From positions 62,001 through 126,000 of the forward strand of contig DASVVT010000088.1 in NCBI GenBank assembly GCA_036386415.1: 64,000 nucleotides of DNA, given 5' to 3'. Of this stretch, positions 8,648 through 16,185 are shown one piece after another (position 1 is the first letter of the stretch; every line of letters begins with the position of its first letter). The stretch is from DASVVT01 sp036386415 (lineage in GTDB: Bacteria > Acidobacteriota > Blastocatellia > Pyrinomonadales > Pyrinomonadaceae). The notes beneath the pieces are model-generated. The model was given only the letters and a program-made list of their open reading frames with translations. It was not told where the DNA came from and made no database searches. Made by a program: the position numbers and the translations under genes.

Positions 8648-8794
8648 GTAGACAGTAGACAGTAGTCAGTAGCCAGTAGAAAAGAAAATCCGTTGATGAA
8701 GTTAGACGCTGAACCTTTCAATCATAATAGACAACCAAGCGTGATGCTCTGTCTTTCTTTTCTACTGACTACTGGCTACTGTCTACTGTCTACT
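8648..8794. repeat. Hairpin element, GTAGACA-arm family (family A), direct core
   Basis: Left arm AGTAGAC/AGTAGTC units, right arm inverted. The core of about 80 bases is the best match to the copy at 24.8 kb, which lies in the opposite orientation. I count 30 of 35 identical bases in one block, followed by a fully shared CATCAACGGATTTTCTTTT block. Confidence 0.85.
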
Positions 8795-8808
8795 TTACAA
8801 TCTTCGAG

Positions 8809-9525
8809 ATGCCCACTCCCGTCATTCTGTATCACAAGATAGACAGGCCGTCGCGCGATTCCCTGCTGCGCGGCGCGTTCACTCCGCCTGCGCGCTTTGC
8901 AAGGCAGATGACTTATCTCAAGCGACAGGGTTTCATTTTCTACACGGCCTCAGAGTTGATCGAACACTTCCGCGAGCGCGGGGCGTTCCCTGCAAACGGG
9001 ATCACGCTGACCTTCGACGATGGATGGAAAGACAATTACACGAACGCCTTTCCGGTCTTACGACGCCTGGGCATTCGTGCCACGATCTTTCTCGTCCCTT
9101 CCTGCATCGGGCAGGTGTCAGACAAAGTTCAAGGTGAAGGCGAAGGAGCGCGCGCGCACCTCTCGCGCGAAGAGATAATGGTGATGTCCGAGCACGGCAT
9201 AGAGTTCGGCTCTCATTCGATGAACCATAAACTGCTGGATCGGATTCCGGCTGAGGAAGTCTCCTTCGAGGTTAAGGAGGCCAAGCGACAACTCGAAGAC
9301 CTGCTCCAGAAGCCCTGCAAGACGTTCGCTTATCCTGCCGGTTTTTTTTCAGACGTGGCTCGCAAGGCGGTCGAAGAGGCAGGCCATATCGCAGCCTTCT
9401 CGACCCATTACGGCCCGGAAGACTCCGTAGACATCTTTGCCCTCAATCGGACGGAGATTCTGCGTCGTGAGCGATTCATCTTCCAGTTCGCGCGCAAGGT
9501 CAAGGCGCTCAAGCTCCCCGGTTGA
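8809..9525 (+). CDS. Polysaccharide deacetylase (NodB domain)
   Basis: A protein of 238 residues that removes acetyl groups from amino-sugar polymers. NodB motif 1 is LTFDDGWKDN (catalytic and metal Asp), motif 2 is GSHSMNHKLL (metal His pair) and motif 3 is FAYPAGFFSD. There is no signal peptide; it begins MPTPVILYHKIDRPSRD, as do many cytosolic or membrane-associated exopolysaccharide deacetylases. It follows the GNAT gene across a family-A hairpin and is followed by a family-B hairpin. The substrate is not known. Confidence 0.92.
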   Translation: MPTPVILYHKIDRPSRDSLLRGAFTPPARFARQMTYLKRQGFIFYTASELIEHFRERGAFPANGITLTFDDGWKDNYTNAFPVLRRLGIRATIFLVPSCIGQVSDKVQGEGEGARAHLSREEIMVMSEHGIEFGSHSMNHKLLDRIPAEEVSFEVKEAKRQLEDLLQKPCKTFAYPAGFFSDVARKAVEEAGHIAAFSTHYGPEDSVDIFALNRTEILRRERFIFQFARKVKALKLPG

Positions 9526-9528
9526 GAT

Positions 9529-9628
9529 TTCAACGCAAAGGACGCAAAGGGTTTCGCAAAGGACGCGAAGAAGAGGAATCTCCTTTGCGCCCTTTGCGAG
9601 CTTTCCTTTGCGTCCTTTGCGTTTAATT
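9529..9628. repeat. Hairpin element, ACGCAAAGG-arm family (family B)
   Basis: Units of ACGCAAAGG form the left arm (AACGCAAAGGACGCAAAGG at its start) and inverted CCTTTGCG units the right arm, ending in GTTTAATTC. It lies between convergent genes and could terminate transcription from both sides. Confidence 0.85.
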
Positions 9629-9653
9629 CTCCTCTTTCCCTGAGACTCAATTT

Positions 9654-10310
9654 CTAGTGTATGGCGACTCCGAAGCCGACGGTGAAGTTGTGCTGCGTAG
9701 TGCCCTTGAAGGTCTCACCCATGATGGTCTCGTCACCATGAAAGATCGGGTTGTAGTTAAACTCTATGACGCGCAGGTCGACTCGCGGGTGGACGCGAAC
9801 GTCCAGACCGCCGCCGAACTTCATGGCGAAGCTGTTATCGTTCAGGTCAAAGCTATCGGCGATGTCCGGGCTGGTCAGCCTGATGCTCTGATGAGCTACG
9901 CCCGCCAGCGCATGACCGAACGGCTTGAAGCGCGATTCCTTCCGGTTGTCCTTGAACTGAACGCCTCCGAGAAAGTTGTAGAGGCGCTCGCGCGTGTTGA
10001 CATCGACGGTGTCAAGGCCGTCCGTCACGGTGAAGTCGTCTGACTTGAAGTGCGCCGAAAAATTGAACTTCAAGCCGACGTACTTGTGAAGGTTTCCCGT
10101 GATGGCCGTATCGAACCCGTTGAAGCCACGACGCTCGCGCAGGAAATCGCCGAAGTCTTCGTCCGTATCCTGATCGTCAACGCCTGTGTCAACGCGCGCG
10201 TGCGAGTAGCCGCCGGAAACTTCTACCTTGTGGTAGTCATCCGTTGACTGCGCAAAGGCCAGAGGCGCAGAGCAGGCAATCAAAATTGCCAGAAACATTA
10301 ATTTACGCAT
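9654..10310 (-). CDS. Outer-membrane beta-barrel protein
   Basis: A protein of 218 residues with a clear signal peptide (MRKLMFLAILIACSAPLAFA). Alternating amphipathic strands follow, such as KVEVSGGYSHARVD, VGLKFNFSAHF, FGGGLDVRVH and VDLRVIEFNYNPIF. It ends HNFTVGFGVAIH, an aromatic-rich last strand typical of OmpA/OmpX-like eight-strand barrels. It is inferred to sit in the outer membrane. The gene is alone, with a 400-base upstream spacer that must hold its promoter. Its function is unknown. Confidence 0.8.
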   Translation of the reverse strand: MRKLMFLAILIACSAPLAFAQSTDDYHKVEVSGGYSHARVDTGVDDQDTDEDFGDFLRERRGFNGFDTAITGNLHKYVGLKFNFSAHFKSDDFTVTDGLDTVDVNTRERLYNFLGGVQFKDNRKESRFKPFGHALAGVAHQSIRLTSPDIADSFDLNDNSFAMKFGGGLDVRVHPRVDLRVIEFNYNPIFHGDETIMGETFKGTTQHNFTVGFGVAIH

Positions 10311-10712
10311 TGCTGAATTAATTTACCTTCCTTGTCCGTGATGTTGTTTAAGAGGAGCGCGGCCAAATGCCCGCGCCCTTCAGCTTTCGCTACCAGAGTG
10401 CCAGAGCAAACCTGATGCCCCGGCATGAAAAGGCTGGAATCCCCTTGAAATAAGAGTAAACCTCTAATACTCCTGTGGGATGTCCGAAGCCGGTTGCTGC
10501 CGTAAAAGCACGACAGGTGCAACATTTCAAGCGCTGCCCAAACGGTCGCGCTCTTGCCCCTACGCACACACGCATCCGCCCGCCGCAGGGTTCGCCCGCT
10601 TCAAAAGCTTACGGGTGACGTATGAAGTTAAGGGAGCGATTTTTTGTGACAGCTTCTGATGTGCCGCAGAGTCGGACGGTTGCTTGAGTTGAATTGGTTG
10701 GCTGAGAAATTA
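10311..10712. other. Intergenic spacer between uvrC end and the barrel gene start
   Basis: About 400 bases with no convincing gene. It must contain the 3' end of the uvrC transcript and the promoter of the barrel gene. A purine-rich AAGGAAGG lies about 16 bases before the barrel ATG. I see no tRNA, riboswitch or hairpin-array element here. Confidence 0.5.
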
Positions 10713-12785
10713 TCAGGCGTCAGGCTTCTCTCGCTTGACGCCGTGCGGGTTCGAGGAGCGCTCGCCGCGTTTACGCGTGGAGCGGCGGCGCGCAGGACGC
10801 ACCTCTCCCGTCTGATCCACGGAGCGAATGGGTTGAAGGTCTTCCGCCGCCCCTTCCGGGTCGTCCAGACGCGTCTCTATCAGTTCGGGCTCTGTCTCTT
10901 CGTAGATGGCGGCTGGTTCATCAGTGCCCGCCGGTTGACTACCTTGCTCGCCTCCGGCCAATGCGCGCTGACGCTCGAAGTGTGTGACGATCTCCTCGGC
11001 GGTCTTGCGACCGACGAAGGGCGAGAGCTCTGCGACGCTGGCGTTTGCGACGCGCTGGATCGAGCCCAGGTTTCGCAAGAGCCGTGTCTTGCGCTTCTCC
11101 CCGACGCCCGGAATCTCAGACAACTCGGAAGTGAAATCGCGCAGCTCGCGCCGCTTGCGGTGATAGGAGACCGCCGTGCGGTGCGTCTCGTCGCGGATCA
11201 TCTGGATGAGGCGCAGGACTGGCGAGTGCGGATCGAGGAAGACGGGCTCGTGCTCTCGCCCCTTGACGAGCAGGTGCGACACCTCTTTGTGACGGCGCGG
11301 CGGCTTGACCACGCCGATCATCGGTATCGCTTCCAGCTCAAGCTCGCGCATGGCGTCAGCCGCTGCGCCCAGTTGCCCTTTGCCTCCGTCGATCATGACC
11401 AGATCGGGCAGAGGCTTTGCCTCTTCAAGCTGCCGACGATAACGGCGGAAGACAGCCTCGCGCATGGAGGCCACGTCGTTAGAGCCCTCGACCGTCTTGA
11501 TGCGAAATTTTCTGTACTCTGCGCGGTTCATCTTGCCGTTTTCGCAGACGACCATTCCGGCGACGTTCTCCGCGCCGGAGATGTTCGAGATGTCGAAGGA
11601 TTCGATGCGCGCGGGAAAGCGCGGCAGCTCCAGAACTTCCTGCATCTCTTCGAGCACACGCTCCATATCAGGCTTGAGTACGCGGAAGCGCTGCTCGAAG
11701 GCGAGCTTGGCGTTCTTCTCCACCAGGTCAACCAGGTCGCGCTTCTCGCCGCGCCGGGGGTCCAGGATACGCACGCGACGGCCTCGCCGCTCCGTGAGGG
11801 CTTTCTCCAGCACCTCACGATCAGCGAAATCCACGGGTACGTGTATTTCGAGCGGCACGTAGTCGGTCGAATAATACTGTCCCAGAATCTCGCTCAGGAA
11901 AGCGGACGGGTCGAAGCCATCTTCCGATAAATCCTCCCAGAAGAACTCGCGGCGTCCGACGACCTTGCCCTCACGCATCGTGAAGAGTTGCAGCGCGAGG
12001 CGTGCGCCCTCGCGGTAGTAACCGAAGATGTCCACGTCGCGCTCAGGGCTTGTCGCCATCTTCTGCTGCTCGGTCAGCGCCTGCACGGTCTTGCCCATGT
12101 CGCGATACCGCGCCGCCATCTCGAAGCGCATCTCCTCGGATGCCTGTAGCATGCGCGCCTCAAGCTGTTCGGCCAGCTCACGGTTCTTTCCTTCCAGGAG
12201 CAGCCGCACGTCGCGCACGGCCTCCTGGTATTCGGCGGGCGTGCATAATCCCCTCACACACGGCCCCAGACAACGCTTAATATGATATTCAAGACACGGG
12301 CGCGGCAACTTGCCGTCGATCTCTATGTCGCAGGTGCGCAGTTGAAACGTCCGGTTGATCAGATCAATCGTGCGCCGCGCCATCGAAGCGGGCAGGAAGG
12401 GGCCGAAATAGAGCGCGCCGTCGCGCTGTATGCGTCGCGTGATCATGACGCGCGGAAACGGCTCGTTAATCGTCAGCTTCAGGTGCGGGTACTGCTTGTC
12501 ATCCTTGAGCAGCACGTTGTAGCGCGGCTTATGCTGCTTGATGAGATTCGATTCGAGAACGAGCGCCTCGACCTCGTTGTCCGTGACGATGAATTCCAGA
12601 TCGCATATGCGGCGCACAAGCTCGCGCGTCTTGCGATCATGCCCGCGCCCCGATTGAAAATAGGAGCGGACACGATTGCGCAAGTTCTTCGCCTTGCCCA
12701 CGTAGATGATCTTGCCCGCTTCATCCTTGTGCAGGTAGACGCCGGGCGAGATGGGAAGATTTTGAAGTTTCTCTTCGAGAGTCAA
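10713..12785 (-). CDS. uvrC: UvrABC system protein C (excinuclease subunit)
   Basis: A protein of 690 residues that makes both incisions in nucleotide excision repair with UvrB. The N-terminal GIY-YIG nuclease (GVYLHKDEAGKIIYVGKAKN, about residues 15-34) is intact. A UVR motif (ELAEQLEARMLQASEEMRFE) binds UvrB. The RNase H-like C-terminal nuclease is in LPDLVMIDGGKGQLGAA, and a helix-hairpin-helix domain includes IPGVGEKRKTRLLRNLGS. The start codon is TTG at 12785. A stop lies four codons upstream in frame and TAAGGT sits about nine bases before it, so no other start is possible nearby. The basic C-terminal tail of about 60 residues, beyond the HhH, is an extension. Confidence 0.96.
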   Translation of the reverse strand: MTLEEKLQNLPISPGVYLHKDEAGKIIYVGKAKNLRNRVRSYFQSGRGHDRKTRELVRRICDLEFIVTDNEVEALVLESNLIKQHKPRYNVLLKDDKQYPHLKLTINEPFPRVMITRRIQRDGALYFGPFLPASMARRTIDLINRTFQLRTCDIEIDGKLPRPCLEYHIKRCLGPCVRGLCTPAEYQEAVRDVRLLLEGKNRELAEQLEARMLQASEEMRFEMAARYRDMGKTVQALTEQQKMATSPERDVDIFGYYREGARLALQLFTMREGKVVGRREFFWEDLSEDGFDPSAFLSEILGQYYSTDYVPLEIHVPVDFADREVLEKALTERRGRRVRILDPRRGEKRDLVDLVEKNAKLAFEQRFRVLKPDMERVLEEMQEVLELPRFPARIESFDISNISGAENVAGMVVCENGKMNRAEYRKFRIKTVEGSNDVASMREAVFRRYRRQLEEAKPLPDLVMIDGGKGQLGAAADAMRELELEAIPMIGVVKPPRRHKEVSHLLVKGREHEPVFLDPHSPVLRLIQMIRDETHRTAVSYHRKRRELRDFTSELSEIPGVGEKRKTRLLRNLGSIQRVANASVAELSPFVGRKTAEEIVTHFERQRALAGGEQGSQPAGTDEPAAIYEETEPELIETRLDDPEGAAEDLQPIRSVDQTGEVRPARRRSTRKRGERSSNPHGVKREKPDA

Positions 12786-12933
12786 CGCCTTGCAACCTTA
12801 TGCTTTTTCGACAGTCTCTGGAGAGAGATAGTGTAACGCATTGAGTTGCCTAAATCGAACGTACATGAAGAGGAGGCATCAACAAGCAGAGATGAGGATT
12901 GATCTAGGAATGACGCAGGATGCTTTCGGCTCA

Positions 12934-13108
12934 TCACCTCGAAGGCTTCCACACATAACGGCCTGTGCAGTCGATATAGCCGTCTTTTCTATCAAAGGCC
13001 GGACGATCACACGTTCCTCCGATTGAGACATGTGCCAGACCTTCTATGAATTCCCCGCCCCCGTCGAATTGCGGCTTGATGACCATCTGCCCCGACGCAT
13101 CAATGTAG
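12934..13108 (-). pseudogene. 3' half of a WG-repeat protein gene, separated from its 5' half by an insertion
   Basis: The reading YIDASGQMVIKPQFD, then EGLAHVSI, DGYIDCTGRY and VWKPSR, is the C-terminal part of a WG (KWG) repeat protein. It has no start of its own. It joins in frame to the gene fragment at 15581-15983 when the 2472-base insertion between them and one copy of the 8-base duplication CAATGTAG are removed. The junction then reads GKWGYI followed by DASGQMVIK, a perfect WG repeat. The restored gene would have 190 codons including the stop. Confidence 0.88.
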
Positions 13109-13259
13109 GGTAATAATATAGTCGACTCGCTTATGATCCACAGGGCGCATCGGCGAGCGCTGAACGACCTCACAAGACCTTCGCTTGCAGTGGGCGGGCG
13201 ATCCCTCCCGGCCAAAGATACGCCGCCTGCGTGTCAACCACGTTGCCGCCCTAAGTTTA

Positions 13260-13298
13260 GCCGTCGGCTGCCAGGGATGAAACCTCGCAGCCGACGGC
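13260..13298 (-). terminator. Hairpin terminator of the haloperoxidase gene
   Basis: A perfect 12-base stem, GCCGTCGGCTGC paired with GCAGCCGACGGC, with a 15-base loop. It starts 15 bases after the haloperoxidase stop on the minus strand. The downstream tail is AT-rich (TAAACTTAGG) but has no long T tract. It lies inside the insertion. Confidence 0.7.
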
Positions 13299-13312
13299 CA
13301 TCTACTCAAGCG

Positions 13313-15106
13313 TCACTTCTCGGAGATTCCGGACGGCCAGGCACCCTGAACTTGAGAGCCGGGTTGATCCTCATCTTGCTCGGAGATTCCGGACGGCCAG
13401 GCGTCCTGATCCTGCGCGGGAGCTTCAGGCGGGGCTGTGCCCTTAGCCGCACCCTGCTTCGCGCCGCCTTTAGCCGCACCCTTCTTTGCGGAGCCTTTAG
13501 CCGCACCCTTCTTGCTCGACTTGGTCGCGGGCTCCGGTTGGATTGGAGCTGTCAACGTGCCCGGGGGCAGCGTGTTGACACACCCTCCGACCGATGCTGG
13601 TTGCGCGGGGGCGACGGGCATCGGCGAGTTGGGCGGGGGCGTAATGATCGGCGGGAGGGCGGCGTTATTCGGAGTCCTCCTGGGTGCCAGCCCGTTGCCG
13701 GACGCGAAAATATCTCTGGCAATACGCAAGCCCAAGCCTACGCCGCCGATGTTCTCGTTGGTCAGGTTGGGGACGAGTTTACCATCTTTGTCCTCTGCGA
13801 AGTCGAAGGCGTCGAATATCCAGTGAACCCCGAGCAGGACGCGGCTGGTGGCGTTCTCGATGATCATCTCCCACAGGCCGCCGGGGAAAAAGCGCGTGTG
13901 GCGCGGGCGGACTGTCCCGTCGTTGTCCCGGTTGCGGCCGTTGAATTCGTCGGAGACGGCGAACCTCGGGAATAGGTTGTCGTTGCTCTTGTTGTTCGGG
14001 GCGACGCCGTAAAACATCCGTGTGATGTGGAAAGCTGCGGCCCCGAAGGTGGCGTGTCCCGACGGGTAGGCCGGAAAGTTCGGCGTAAAATTCTTCACGC
14101 CGGGCGAGTTCGTGCTGGGCGCGCCGAGCGGCAGCCACCCCGGATCGCCGTCGCCGAAATTGACGTTCACGCTATGCGGCGCAGCGGGCCCGAGCTTTTC
14201 GTCGTGCTCGCGGATGCCAACGACCGGGCGCCAGAAGTCGTGGCAAAACTTCTGCTCCCACGCCAGAATCCCCGCGTCGCCCATCGCCGCGTTGACGAAG
14301 GCGAAGAGCCGCGCGTTCTGTCCTTCGTTGTTGCCCTGTTGCACAGCCACCTGGCGGATGATCTGGTTATAGAAGCGTGGAGGTGTGCCCAGACGGTTCG
14401 AGCCGTCGTACCCCCAGTAGATGCCGACGAGCGTGTCGAGTGGGCTTCTACGGTTGTCGAAAAGGTCGTTGGGCAAGGTCGCCGTCAGGTCGGGCCTGAT
14501 GCCTCTGGCCCGTACGTCTTTCAGCGCCAGCAGGTATTGCGGGTCGGTGCCGTTGGCGAAGGGTGGCCGGGCAAGCGCGTGCCTGGTGGAGATGGCGAAG
14601 CCCTTCGTCTGCGCCCCGTAAAAGGGGGCGTGGAAACCCTGACCGGGATTGTCCGGGTCGGGGCGATGCCTGCCGCGGTTGTTCGAGGTTCTGTAACCGC
14701 AGTCGCGCGCGTCCATGTCGTTAGCCCGAAGTCCGAGGAGGGCCTGACCGACCGCCCGACCGAAGACGAAGCTCGGATTGGCGGTGTCGAAAGCGCTCAA
14801 CTGCGCGTCGAAGAATTCTCTCTGGGTACTGAAGAGGGCGGAGAGCGTCGTGTGGGCGGCTCCCGCCACGGCGTCGCGCGCCGACGAACCGACAGCCGGC
14901 GGCGGAGGCGGCGCGGTTAGATAGCGCGGGAAGGTCGCGGGGTTGTTGGCGACGCCGGCGAATGCGTCGTACATCGCCAGGTGAACAATCGCCAACGCCC
15001 TCGACGAAAGCGTCGGCCCGTTCTGCTCTCTTTTATCGGGGTCGCTGTGGCTAACGCGGTTGGCTTCGAGCGCAACGGCGTTCCAGAAAAGGATTGAGTC
15101 TTGCAT
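13313..15106 (-). CDS. Vanadium-dependent haloperoxidase (PAP2 superfamily)
   Basis: A protein of 597 residues of the vanadium haloperoxidase/PAP2 group, whose members bind vanadate and oxidise halides with peroxide. Visible are the HDFWRPVVGIR segment, the PSGH motif (NFPAYPSGHATFG, near residue 349) and the late GVHW (RVLLGVHWIFDAFDF, near residue 424), which hold the vanadate-binding residues. There is no signal peptide at MQDSILFWNAVALEANRVSH. The C-terminus beyond about residue 500 is a Lys/Ala/Gly-rich tract and then a duplicated WPSGISE segment, so the tail is repetitive. GGGAGGA about eight bases before the ATG supports the start. It is the only gene in a transposon-like insertion, which suggests horizontal acquisition. 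An acid-phosphatase activity is the alternative. Confidence 0.88.
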   Translation of the reverse strand: MQDSILFWNAVALEANRVSHSDPDKREQNGPTLSSRALAIVHLAMYDAFAGVANNPATFPRYLTAPPPPPAVGSSARDAVAGAAHTTLSALFSTQREFFDAQLSAFDTANPSFVFGRAVGQALLGLRANDMDARDCGYRTSNNRGRHRPDPDNPGQGFHAPFYGAQTKGFAISTRHALARPPFANGTDPQYLLALKDVRARGIRPDLTATLPNDLFDNRRSPLDTLVGIYWGYDGSNRLGTPPRFYNQIIRQVAVQQGNNEGQNARLFAFVNAAMGDAGILAWEQKFCHDFWRPVVGIREHDEKLGPAAPHSVNVNFGDGDPGWLPLGAPSTNSPGVKNFTPNFPAYPSGHATFGAAAFHITRMFYGVAPNNKSNDNLFPRFAVSDEFNGRNRDNDGTVRPRHTRFFPGGLWEMIIENATSRVLLGVHWIFDAFDFAEDKDGKLVPNLTNENIGGVGLGLRIARDIFASGNGLAPRRTPNNAALPPIITPPPNSPMPVAPAQPASVGGCVNTLPPGTLTAPIQPEPATKSSKKGAAKGSAKKGAAKGGAKQGAAKGTAPPEAPAQDQDAWPSGISEQDEDQPGSQVQGAWPSGISEK

Positions 15107-15580
15107 CGATGATTCCTCCCTACTGAGGTTGATGAGGTTAAAAGGGTGCGGGCGACGAGCGCGACGGGCGCGTAGCGTGGTGGGGTATTTTCCCTGAAAA
15201 TTCCCGACCCGGTAGGGCCGCGGCGTGCATAGTGAGCCTGCCGATGAAGTTTGCGTCCGCCTGCTTACGCTATGGCCGGCAGGCGCGCTTGTGATGTACC
15301 CCTTGATGAGAGCCGACGGATTGATGGATTCGTCAGCGTAAAAGTAGTGCCTTAGACGCAGGCAGGATATGCCCTTAGTTTGTAGATGTCAATAGTCAAG
15401 AGGGCGGCGCCAGAGCGGGCAGCGGCTCACACTTCCAAGCAAGCTCCAGGCTTTAGGTGCGCTCACTGTGTAGGATCGATGCTTCTACCACTTGTTAGGA
15501 GATTGCAGCTAATAGTAGCCGGAATTAAACGGGGTTCCACCAGACGGGTCAGCACCGTGTAATTCAAATATGTTATTGCC

Positions 15581-15983
15581 CAATGTAGCCCCATTTACCT
15601 TTGACCTCGACAGCCGCCAGCCCTTCGGAAAAGTCGTACACGCTATTGTACTGCGGCTGTATGACGACCTTGCCCGTCGTATCAATGAAATCTTCTTTCG
15701 TGCGAAAGCCGGGCAGGCCACCATCCTCACGCTCGACGGAGATGATCGCCAGCCCTCCCGAGAATGGCGTGAAACTCGCGAATTGAAGATAACCGGGGTT
15801 AAACTGCGGCTCGATGGTCTTACCCGTTCTGTCTATGAAACCCAGCTTGTGCTTCACGCTGATGGGGAATAATCTTTCCGGCGCAGGCGTAGGTGGATGG
15901 TCAGGCGTCTGACTTTGCGTGTGTACGCTATGGCAGGAGACCGTCAACGAAAGTAAGACCGGAACGGAAATGATCGTCCTCAA
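15581..15983 (-). pseudogene. 5' half of a WG-repeat lipoprotein gene, interrupted by insertion
   Basis: The N-terminus (MRTIISVPVLLSLTVSCHS) looks like a signal peptide with a weak lipobox at TVSC. WG-type repeats follow: LGFIDRTGKTIEPQFN, DFIDTTGKVVIQPQY, then GLAAVEVKGKWGYI. At that point the 8-base duplication and insertion end begin, and the frame stops two codons later (Q, stop). The start is TTG at 15983 with AAGGAG about ten bases upstream. Whether the 136-residue remnant is still made is unknown. The 3' half lies at 12934-13108. Confidence 0.85.
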
Positions 15984-16017
15984 CTTCCTCGCTCTCCTTC
16001 AGGGAAAATGCTCGACC

Positions 16018-16110
16018 CTTTGCGATCCTTTGCGTGATTTACTTTGCGTCCTTTGCGTTTAAACGCCCTTTCAAACGCAAAGGACGCAAAGGATTTCGCA
16101 AAGGACGCCG
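16018..16110. repeat. Hairpin element, family B in reversed arm order
   Basis: Here the CCTTTGCG arm comes first and the CGCAAAGG arm second, the opposite order to the other family-B copies, with a short loop TTTAAACGCCCTTTCAAA. It separates the M48 peptidase 3' end from the WG-gene start. Confidence 0.8.
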
Positions 16111-16185
16111 CAGAGACACTTCCGACCCTTGCCTCTCATCATTGATTGAAATGATAAAAGGCACGATTATTCCTCGCTTACTCTT

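Larger units (their letters stand above)
13109..15580 (-). mobile_element. Transposon-like insertion carrying a vanadium haloperoxidase gene; no transposase seen
   Basis: A 2472-base insertion in a WG-repeat gene. The ends are imperfect terminal inverted repeats: GGTAATAATATA at 13109-13120 and, read inward from the other end, GGCAATAACATA at 15569-15580, matching at 10 of 12 positions. The flanking target duplication is exactly 8 bases, CAATGTAG at 13101-13108 and 15581-15588, and flanks differ on both sides of it. Cargo is one haloperoxidase gene with its own terminator and a roughly 460-base upstream region in which I find no gene. With no transposase inside, movement would need an enzyme in trans. 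The IS family is not assignable by eye. Confidence 0.82.

Noticed and set aside
10659..11930. 423-codon plus-strand frame opposite uvrC
   Set aside because: It is entirely antisense to the well-supported uvrC frame and shows no domain; long antisense frames are common in GC-rich genes.
12841..13026. 61-codon plus-strand frame beside uvrC
   Set aside because: It overlaps the WG-repeat 3' fragment on the other strand and has no recognisable features.
14027..14920. 297-codon plus-strand frame inside the insertion, which could have been a transposase
   Set aside because: It is antisense to the haloperoxidase, with no DDE or other transposase motif.
13109..15580. Assigning the insertion to IS66 because of 8-base duplications and GTAA-like ends
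   Set aside because: The ends start GG, and the IS66 transposase genes are absent. The similarity is too weak for a family call.
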